A stretch of 64,000 nt of DNA, from positions 15,864,283 through 15,928,282 of the forward strand of contig JAJEKV010000026.1 in assembly GCA_021234155.1 (NCBI GenBank), read 5' to 3'. Under the pieces are notes generated by a model, which saw only the letters and a program-made list of their open reading frames with translations, was not told the origin of the DNA and ran no database searches. Positions 56,054 to 64,000 of the stretch are shown piece by piece; the first letter of the stretch is position 1; the number at the start of each line of letters is the position of its first letter. This stretch comes from Isoetes taiwanensis (taxonomy: Eukaryota; Streptophyta; Lycopodiopsida; Isoetales; Isoetaceae). The position numbers and the translations under genes were made by a program.

Positions 56054-56114
56054 ATCATCGACGCCGAATTCGACAAGAAGATCGCCGCCGCCCGTCCTGT
56101 CACGTCCATCCACA

Positions 56115-57026
56115 AGTCTAACCCTTAATCATCCAAGGAGAAGTGCACCGAGCTCACACTCCACATTAAGAACCTTCAGAGTGTGACGTGGGGCTGGGCT
56201 GTGATGTAATGCAGCTCTTACATCTCCTAGGTCAGCTACAAACCGGATCTCGGACACGGCCTTTATCAGACGGAAACTCGTGATTTTCCCATCGCATCGG
56301 GAGGCCCCGGGACGTACACCGGGCTAATCATCAATCTAACATAGAAGCCTACACCAGCAGACGTGATGATGGTCGCCAGAGTTGCCCACGGTGGAGGAGT
56401 TCATAGCAATTCAAGAGCACATGGGAATCGGAGGAAAGATGACGACCGCACTCCTACCCAACACCTCGACAATGACACCGGCCGAAAGGGGATAGAGGCA
56501 ATATCAACTAATATCTTCTAAGTCCATGTTCTACGACTACAGGAAATGATAGCGATGCCAGTGGATGAATACTCCGGAAGACACGGGGCTGCAATCAGAT
56601 CTGGAGAGGAGGCGGGGGAGGCATGGCACAACAAAGCCCTCAGGTTCTATTTGCCATTGCTCACTAATGGAAGGATAGCGGTCATACACCGCTAATTCAA
56701 ATACGTGGAGAAGGAGGAGTTTTATGCTTATTGCCCTCGGGCTTGGGAAGACATGCTCGGATGGCCCCAAACATCGATCATGTCATCCTTGTCAAGAGGA
56801 CAATAGCTCTAAGCATCTTCGACTTCGCGGTCCCTTATCGGCGGTAGGGCAAGTTGGCCGTCACCGCAGCCTATACATCAGAGAGAAGGGTCGAAGACTT
56901 GGTGACTGCACTCCAAGGAGGCACGGCCACCAACATCCTGAGGAACTTGGGGCGACCAGTCGGCACAACCCAAGTGAAGAAATTCTTGGAGGGCAACCCA
57001 GCTTATAGAAGATTCCAAGAATAGAA
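56115..57026 (+). pseudogene. Second accessory ORF, C-terminal half repeated
   Basis: Copy of about 36650-37554. It contains the equivalents of the stops at 37219 and 37375 and the same C-terminus. Confidence 0.8.
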
Positions 57027-57189
57027 TTGTTTATTACTGAATGTAAAAATATTATATCGTATGAATATAAGTGGTGATATTACGCATGTTCTCTTGATAT
57101 ATTTTGTCCCCACAACTATATCATCAAACAAACAAATGCAATAACAAACAAAGAACTAATCATCAGAGTGCAATCTAATGTGTGTGCAG

Positions 57190-58864
57190 CTAGAGCACCC
57201 AGGAATGTGGAACGAGATAGACAACCTCTGGAAGACCAGACACCCGCTAGGCAATTTCAGCCAAAGGAACCCATTCGGGAGTTTGAGGCACCAATCCCGA
57301 AAGAAAAATATCGCTTGAATAAGGCCCGGACATCCACGAAATAAAAGCCTTACTGGCAGGAGCGGCAGCAATGGGACCAGACCAGAATGTCCAACTACCT
57401 GAAACGCCGGCCGGCAGAGCAGTCAAAGCAAAGAAGAGAAGCCTTGAGAAGGAGATCACCCAGCACGGACTCCTCTAACTCTAGTTCCGACTCCGACTTT
57501 GAATTGGAAGAGCAAGAGAACGATCCGCAGGACCACTGGGAGGGTCCCAACCATGATAGGGGCAGAATGCAAGCCGACTATCAGAAGAAAGTTGACTATC
57601 AAGACCGAAAGCAATGTGTGGAAAGCCAGGAAGTTAGAACAGTTCTCAGGAGACGACAGGTCTGGAATGGAAGTCGAGGAATGGTTGGATGAAATGAGGG
57701 AGAATGGGAATGCTTATAGCATGAAGGATAAGGACAAGAGCAGAGTAGCAACAGCCAACCTTAAAGGAGCAGCCAGGATTTGGTGGAAAGGCTATGCCAA
57801 AGCCCATGGGTTAAGCAGAGATAGATGCATATTCAAGAAGTTCGCCAAAGCATTTAAGCGTCATTATGTACCAAGGGAACACGTGCCATATGATGCAACA
57901 GTTCTATAGTTTGGAGCAGGGCAATAAGATAGTCCAGAAGTACACCGAAGAGTTCATGAGGCTGAGGCTCTATGTCCCGAAATTAAGTGAAAGACATGCA
58001 GTAGAGGGGTACATTGAAGGCTTGAATGAGGAGATCAGAAAGCTGGTGAGAGCAATAAACCCCAAGACAGTGTCAAAAGCAGAGTCCAAGGCAGTGAGCT
58101 TACAAGGAAAAGGACCTCAAGCAAATGGACTGAGGCAGCAGTACTATCAGGACAAGGGGAAGGCCACTGGAAACTACAGCCCAAGAGCAACAAGCCCAGC
58201 AGCTACCAGACCTCAGTACAATGCAAATTATGGGAAGCAGGGAAATGCAAATTTTGACAAGCAGGATAAGAAGCAGGTCAGCTTCAAGGACAAAGAGCAA
58301 GGATGTGGGTACTCAAAGGCAGTAAAGCAATTCTTACAGTCCATCCCCAAGGAGAAGAGGCAGGAATGTATTGAAAAGCAGTTGTGCTTCAGGTGCTTCC
58401 AGCCAGGACATCGGACATATAATTTCCCATTTGTGATAAATGCGGCGTTAGCGGAGCTAGGAGGATGGGAGACACCCACGGATATTGACGAAGAAGATGC
58501 CCCCGACTACATCCAGAGTGAGTGCCACATCTTTGCTGCTATTAACTCCGAGAATGCTGAGAGTCGGTACCAAGTCATTTCGACGACTGGGAAGGCCCAA
58601 GCCAAATCCTTCATAGTGCTGATAGACACAGGGGGCACCCATAATTTTGCTTCGCCAAGGATGGTGCAGATGTTGAAGCTAAAGCCTTTGAAATCCAAGC
58701 CTAGACCGGTTGTGTTGGCTAGTGGGGCAATCCGACACACAGCAGGGGAAGAGGATCAACTTCAACATAGACTTGTCAGGTATCAATGTTGGAATGAGAA
58801 CAGAAGTAATGAACATCGGCAAATACGACTTGATCATCCTTGGATGGGCTGGAGCCGTGATTGA
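57190..58864 (+). pseudogene. gag-protease, second unit in B'
   Basis: Best-preserved gag of the window. The matrix/capsid-like core lies in 57499-57909 and the continuation in the next frame, 57866-58864 (LRLYVPKLSERHAVEGYIEG). The degenerate knuckle CFRCFQPGHRTYNF is near 58388-58430 and the protease motif LIDTGGTHNF near 58618-58650. It shares the +1 frame changes of copy B. Confidence 0.85.
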
Positions 58865-60440
58865 TTGTGGGAAACGAAAAGTAACCTTAACGATGCCAGA
58901 GGGCAAGATCATTGAGATAGCAGGTAAAGAAGTCACCCCAATCATGCAATGCATGTCTAGTAAGAAGTTACTTAAATGCATAAGGAAGGAGCAAGTGGAC
59001 TACGTCTTTAAACTCGAAGCCGACGAGCAAGAGATAACCGAAGAGAAAGAGGCCAAAGCATTGAGCAAGCTCCCAAAACCTATCGCAAAGTTGGTGAAGG
59101 AATTCCATGATTTGTTCCCAGATGATATTAAGCAACTTCCACCCTACAGAGGAGTCGAGTGTGAAATAGCACTTGAGCCAGGAACTAAGCCAACAAGCAA
59201 GGCGCCCTACAGGATGCCAACCCAGAAGTTGATGGAATTGAAGAAGCAATTGCAGGAGTTGTTAGAACTAGGGTTTATAAGACCTAGTGTCTCCCCATTT
59301 AGAGCGCCAATACTCTTCGTCAAGAAGAAGGATGGAAGTCTTAGAATGTGCATTGACTATCGTCAATTGAACAAGCACACCATCAAGAACAAATATGCTC
59401 CACCTCGATCATATGATCTAATGGATCAATTGCAGGAAGCAAAGGTCTTTTCCAAGATAGATTTGAGATCAGGTTATCACCAGATCAGAATCAAGAAAGA
59501 GGACGTCCATAAGGTCGCATTCAGGACGAGATATGGCCATTATAAGTTCACAGTGATGCCGTTTGGATTGTACAATGCTCCAGCAACCTTCATGAGGCTC
59601 ATGAATGATGTTTTCCACGAGTTCCTAGATGCTTTCATCATAGTTTTCTTTGATGACATTCTAGTCTACAGCAAATCCTTCGAGGAGCAAGTCCAGCACT
59701 TGAGAAAAGTACTTGAAAAGTTGAGGAGGCATCAGCTTTTTGCAAAGCTATCCAAGTGTCACTTCACAACAGAAAGGGTGGAGTACTTGGGGCATGTAAT
59801 CACAGCAGAAGGGATTTCCACCGACCCTGCAAAGATTGAAGCGGTAATCGATTGGCCGGCACCAAAGAACACCCATGAAGTGAGAAGCTTCCTCGGCTTA
59901 GCAGGGTATTATAGGAAATTCGTCAAGAACTTCGCAAAGGTGGCAGCTCCATTGACAGACCTCACCAAAGCAGGAAAGATAAAAGATTGGGCAAGTCACT
60001 GGCAAAGGAAGGCCCATGCAGCATTTGAGACGTTGAAGGAAGCTCTAACGATCAGCCAGCCTTAGTCCGCCGATCCCAAGATAAGCTTGTAGCAACAGAT
60101 GCTAGCAAGATAGCAAGGGGAGCAAAATCCTCATGCGAGGGGGAAGGGTAGTCGATAACACCCAAGAAGATGAATGACGTGAGCAACGCCACCACTCACC
60201 AAGAGCTTTTGGCCATTGTGAGGGCCTTGAGAACTGGAGACACTACTTGTTGGGAAGAAAGTTCTAAGTAGACACGCATCATCAAAGCCTCCAAGACATC
60301 TTCACGCAACCCCTCCACGAATTTGAGGCAAAAGGAGGTGGATGGAGTTTCTTGAAGAGTATGACTTCTTCCGAAATAGTCTACAAGCCAGGCAAGCTAA
60401 ATGTAGTAGCAGATGCGCTCTCCAGGGGGCCATTGAAGAC
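58710..60440 (+). pseudogene. Reverse transcriptase and RNase H (copy B')
   Basis: A 451-codon ORF (58710-60065) with the same RT motifs as copy B, including [10 protein letters not shown] near 59640-59670. RNase H after 60065 is broken repeatedly; ADALSRGPLK is readable near 60406. Confidence 0.88.
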
Positions 60441-60599
60441 AAGGACCCATTGCAACACCATATCGACCCTCACAAGTGAGTATGGCAAGAGGATTGAGGA
60501 GACGTTGCCATCAGATGACGACAAAAAGAAGTGTGGGCAAGCCTCTCTAAAGAGGCAAGAACAGACAAGGAAAGGAGACCTTTAAGCATTATAAGAAGT

Positions 60600-61509
60600 A
60601 AAGTAACCCACTATATCATAAGAATAAGTTGTGTGTACCAGAATCTTCGGGGGTATGGAAGTTGATACTCCACGATACACACAATAGTCCCATAGCTGGG
60701 CACGCAGGGTTCATGAAGACATATTTCAAGGTCAGAAGCAACTACTTTTGGCCCGGCATGAAGAAGCATATAGCAAGGTACATTCGGGAGTGTGAGTTAT
60801 GCCAACGACAAAAGCGAGCAACTCCATTCCGAGTCTTAGAGCCATTGCCAGTGCCAAATGCAAAATGGGAAGTTATAAGTATGAATTTCATTACAGGGCT
60901 TCCGAGGACAGTAAGAGGCAAGGATGCACTAATGGTGGTAGTGGACAAGTTGTCGAAGATGGCACATTTCGTGCCGTGTAGGACCACAAACATGGCATTG
61001 GACACTGCCATATTGTTCAGCAAAGAGATCTTTAGACTCTACGGTATGCTGAGGGAGATAATCTCGGACAAAGACTCTAAATTTATGAGTGCATTCTGGC
61101 GGATTTGTTTACCACCATTAGGGCAAGCTTTCTATAAGCACAGCATATCACCCGCAGACAGATGGTCAGACGGAGCGAACCAACCGGATCATTGGAGATA
61201 TGCTAAGGAATTATGTGTGGAACAAACAGTCTAAGTGGGATGATTTCATCCACTTAGTGGAGTTCACCTACAACAGCACCAAGCAGGAGTCATCCCAGAT
61301 GTCTCCTTTCATGATTAATTGTAGGTATCAGTGTCTTACCCCAGATACATGGCACAATCCAGTGTCAAAAGTGGAAGTCTCCCAGCAGATGTTATCGGAT
61401 ATGCAGCAGCTAGTGGAGGAGGTAAGAGGATACCTTCTAGCAGAGAAGGTGCGTAAAAGCATAGCCGATAAGGGCGGTAAGGGAATTTCGTGTGGGAGAC
61501 AATGTATAG
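60600..61509 (+). pseudogene. Integrase (copy B')
   Basis: The zinc-binding part and core are continuous in 60629-61100 (HDTHNSPIAGHAGF, CELCQRQKR, ISMNFITGLPR, IISDKDSKFMSAFW). A frame break follows, then MLRNYVWNKQSKWDDFIHLV from 61200. First catalytic Asp replaced by Asn, as in copy B. Confidence 0.87.
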
Positions 61510-61932
61510 TTGAAGATCAAGGTGAAGCAGGCCAAGCTCCGCATCGAAAACTGCAAGAAGCTTGCTCCAAGATGGGCGGGGCCATTCAGGATAACCAAAA
61601 GAGTAGGAAGCCAATCCTACAAGTTGGACCTGCCAGCACATCTCAAAATCCATAGGGCCTTCCTTGTAAGTCTCCTGAAGAGGCAAATCCCTAATCTAGA
61701 GGAAGTGTTGGAGACAACCGAGTTACTGGAAATGACGGACGACCAGCTTGAAATCGTCCCAGAGGTTCTTCTTGACAGGGCCTATAAGAAGACAAGAAGA
61801 TCCCAATTTCTCCAATACCTAGTGAAATGGACGCACTTACCTGTGGAAGATGCTGAAGCAGTACCCCCAATTCATGGAGCAATGCAAGGGTCGGCTCGTC
61901 ACCGAAGTAGTCGACACCGACTCGATAGGTGA
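61510..61932 (+). CDS. Integrase C-terminus with chromodomain (copy B')
   Basis: 140 codons, almost identical to 42041-42463, with the same chromodomain motif block VPEVLLDRAYKKTRR and YLVKWTHLPVEDAEA. Confidence 0.83.
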   Translation: MKIKVKQAKLRIENCKKLAPRWAGPFRITKRVGSQSYKLDLPAHLKIHRAFLVSLLKRQIPNLEEVLETTELLEMTDDQLEIVPEVLLDRAYKKTRRSQFLQYLVKWTHLPVEDAEAVPPIHGAMQGSARHRSSRHRLDR

Positions 61933-62142
61933 GTGGAAGGTAGATTAAAAAAGTTTACTTCTGTCCCACAGAAGTAGACGACCTTGAGAGATAAAAGGTC
62001 ATTCAGGCATGCATTGATAGGAAAGCACATCTAGTCAATGCCTACTACGGGAAGGACGCCACCCTTCACGCTAACTAGGCATGATAGGGCGCTGTCTCCA
62101 CGGCCAAGATGGAAGAAACATAATCTTCCTATGCCGGGAGAT

Positions 62143-62585
62143 TAGTCTTGCATCCATATAAATTGTAATTAATGGGTGGTTCCCTAACAACCAGCTTTAT
62201 AATAATTAAATGTATACTGTCGTAGTGTTGGACCTGCAGGCCAATAGGAGAGTCTAGCGGCAGGAAGGTCGCACTGCGAAGACTTGCAACACATATTTTG
62301 TCATAATGTATTGTAAGGAAACGATACGGAACCTTAATCAGAGAATTTTTGAAACTGGTGTAAGCCATAAAATTTTGTGAATAATAAACGATAAAGGAAG
62401 GGGACGAAAGAGCCTCTTACCATAATATGATACTAAACAAGGATGTGTCATGATAAATTAAAATATTACCTTGGTGTAATTATATTGTAAAACTATATGT
62501 ATCAAATGTAATTGCAGGATATGCAGATTTTCAAGGTGGGGAGACGCGTGATGCTGAGGACATCATCAATTCAAGGTGGGGAGAT
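62143..62585 (+). other. Chromovirus 3' untranslated tail with polypurine tract
   Basis: Present once in the window. aaggtggggag occurs twice, near 62540 and at 62573-62583; the second directly precedes the 3' LTR and is the likely polypurine tract. Confidence 0.7.
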
Positions 62586-62730
62586 TGTGACATTCCAGTA
62601 CAACATACGATCTGAATATGTATATTATACTGTCACGTCACACGTAAATGTCATCATGACAGGTACTTGAGAGCCGTAAAGGGTTGCACCTAGGGGGCAA
62701 CCTCGGACGTTGTGCATGTATAATCTATTA
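62586..62730 (+). repeat. Truncated 3' LTR of the chromovirus
   Basis: TGTGACATTCCAGTA and what follows match 29700-29828 with scattered changes plus a short insertion (aagggttgcacctaggg). The match ends at gcatgtataat near 62730; about 1 kb of LTR is missing. Confidence 0.85.
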
Positions 62731-64000
62731 TTATAAAACCGTGGCGTCGGTCTGTGCGCCCGATCGACGGCCGAGATCGCCCCAATGTCCCTGCTCCCCG
62801 TCCGACGACTCAGATTAGTCTGGCTGTCTCTTTACTTTGGTCGACGGCTTGGATTATGCCACGTGGCATGTTAATGTCTCCCCCAAACGAAAGGGTGCGA
62901 CGTCGAATGGGTGTTCCGATTGATTTTTAGGGTTTGTTTAGCGCTTCTATTTACGGGTGACAGTGTTACGACTTCCGCTTCCTCGATTGCAAGGCTATGG
63001 TGCGGGCAGCCATGGCAACCGAGCTCGCTTCTCCATCCATGCTAGATCATTATCTTTATTACTTTTTCTCAGCTTGTAGCGCTTAACGAGTCACAAAATG
63101 GATTAAAATTGGTCCGAGATATTGATGCGGAGGATACCATAATGCACGAGGTTTTTGAGAGAAGTTTTACAAAGGGATTTCTCGTCATGTCATGGCCCAT
63201 ATATTCGATTAGATGGAAGCATGAGCTGCCTATGCCAAACCTTTCGTCGAGCGACTTCGCCAAAGCTTCTTTCCTCGCAGATATATGGCGTGCGTGAAAC
63301 TTCGCGGTCATTCAGGTGGTGTGAAATTCAATCCCATCACCGTGAATTTTGCTTTTCCGTTGTTTCCAGTCGGGTCTTCCAAGCTCCACATTCGCTTGCA
63401 TCGTAACCACTTTGTTTACAAATTTTTTCTTCATTCTAGAAGGGTTTCGAGAAGGCTTTTCCAAAGGAAACATTTAGGAGAATGGAAGACCGACCATATT
63501 TACAACTCATCGCCAAGATATTGCCTTCCACTCCATCCGGATAAGGTGAGAAGAATGTATTGCTGCTCAATCTAAGTTTGGTTTGTTTCTGTAGTAAGTT
63601 GGCATAGCAAGGGAAATACACCGCAGAGGTTTAGCAATGCACCGGTCTACATGATCTTGACCAAAGAAGTTGTAATTTTATAGAAATGATGAGCATGCAA
63701 TGCATATGGTGCTTTGTAATGCTTCATGTTTATTTGCCTTTTCTAAACCGATTTAAGCTCGATTAAATGCATATACACTCTAGAATAGACCACGCACCAT
63801 ATAATTGCTTCAAACTATGTGAGAAATGAGATAAAACAGTTTATTATCCGAATATCAAGCTTTAGGTTTGTTACTTTTGTTCACAAAAGTGCAAAAAAAA
63901 GAATTTATCAAGGCATATGCCTTTGTTGGTTAAGTTTTAGTTATGCGGGTTTCGTTTGGGAAGACAGCCGGTCAAGCTATTGAGGTTAGACTCATTATAT
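62731..64000. other. Flanking sequence, possible 5' end of an unrecognised gene
   Basis: GC-richer than its surroundings at 62740-63020, with a G-box-like core (ccacgtggc near 62859). Short open stretches on the plus strand (63109-63297, 63285-63575) have no motif that I recognise. aaggtgag at 63542-63549 looks like a splice donor. No firm gene call. Confidence 0.35.

Larger units (their letters stand above)
54111..58060 (+). repeat. Internal tandem duplication in B', 1.94-kb unit
   Basis: Unit one is 54111-56053 and unit two is 56115-58060. Each runs from agtctaaccc in the second accessory ORF to gcaataaac in gag. They are separated by 61 bp of unrelated GC-rich sequence (56054-56114). Copy B has this stretch once (36650-38580). 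The first unit is more garbled near its end. Confidence 0.88.
49975..62142 (+). repeat. Duplicate B' of 32498-42673
   Basis: Starts in the middle of the nested LTR element interior (gatacgtggagttagcag) and ends at the same motif as B (tcctatgccgggagat, 62127-62142). It is about 2 kb longer than B because of an internal 1.9-kb repeat. Sharing a truncated piece of the nested element shows that it is not an independent chromovirus insertion. Confidence 0.93.
29700..62730 (+). mobile_element. Chromovirus (Ty3/gypsy) with captured ORFs, internally duplicated
   Basis: The 5' LTR is 29700-30835. A polypurine tract (aaggtggggagat) and the start of the 3' LTR are at 62573-62730. One set of coding parts (33.9-42.5 kb) reads leader, H3-like ORF, second ORF, gag, protease, RT, RNase H, integrase, chromodomain. 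A second set (51.4-61.9 kb) lies further on, with a foreign duplicate block (42681-49947) between them. A nested 2.6-kb LTR element interrupts the leader. Without the duplication the element would be about 13.5 kb, nested insert included. The primer site is initiator-Met type. The integrase carries an active-site substitution and gag-pol is frame-broken, so the copy is not autonomous. Confidence 0.85.

Noticed and set aside
49975-62142. B' as an independent second chromovirus insertion
   Set aside because: It has no LTR of its own at the start, begins inside the nested element, and shares that element's insertion site and the gag-pol frame breaks with B.

Overview
Eukaryotic nuclear DNA from a land plant. 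The only host gene read with confidence is a plant-type L-gulonolactone oxidase-like gene (minus strand, 7920-9829) with two short GT-AG introns. Almost everything else is retrotransposon: a dead LINE, a Ty1/copia element, a Tat-like Ty3/gypsy element with extra ORFs, a chromodomain Ty3/gypsy element (chromovirus), and a small non-autonomous LTR element nested in the chromovirus leader. The density of elements suggests a large repeat-rich genome, possibly a seed-free plant, but the lineage cannot be fixed from the sequence alone.

Layout. 1-3400: no clear gene, two small tandem duplications. 3400-6975: decayed LINE (+). 7920-9829: oxidase gene (-). About 11.0-15.5 kb: copia (-). 15.5-26.2 kb: Tat-like gypsy (-), with a very long post-pol ORF that runs into the 3' LTR and a small antisense ORF. 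27.1-28.2 kb: broken Gln/Met-rich ORF. 28.7-29.1 kb: fragment of the oxidase gene. 29700-62730: chromovirus, from its 5' LTR (29700-30835) to a truncated 3' LTR (62586-62730). Inside it, 9560-16820 reappears as 42681-49947 (A'), and 32498-42673 reappears as 49975-62142 (B'). The order is B-A'-B', and the same 16-bp motif lies at all three joins. The repeats share nested insertions, stop codons and frameshifts, so they are segmental duplications or assembly artefacts, not independent insertions.

The main discovery candidate is in the chromovirus. Ahead of gag-pol it carries two extra ORFs, each behind its own TATA box and a repeated inverted-repeat module. The first encodes a histone H3-like protein. 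Its N-terminus is identical to the H3 tail through residue R8, and its C-terminus is a complete H3 histone fold, separated by a long charged linker. Residue 9, the lysine methylated in silent plant chromatin, is methionine. H3 K-to-M changes are known inhibitors of the matching methyltransferases, so this could be a transposon-encoded anti-silencing histone mimic. The same element has a chromodomain at the end of its integrase region.

The second candidate is the nested 2.6-kb LTR element (31105-33700). It has no coding capacity but carries an ordered array of hairpins with constant hexanucleotide loops and compensating stem changes.

Many differences between duplicate copies fall on CAG/CTG sites. 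This looks like long-read basecalling error at CHG-methylated cytosines, so single frameshifts in the repeats should be treated with caution.
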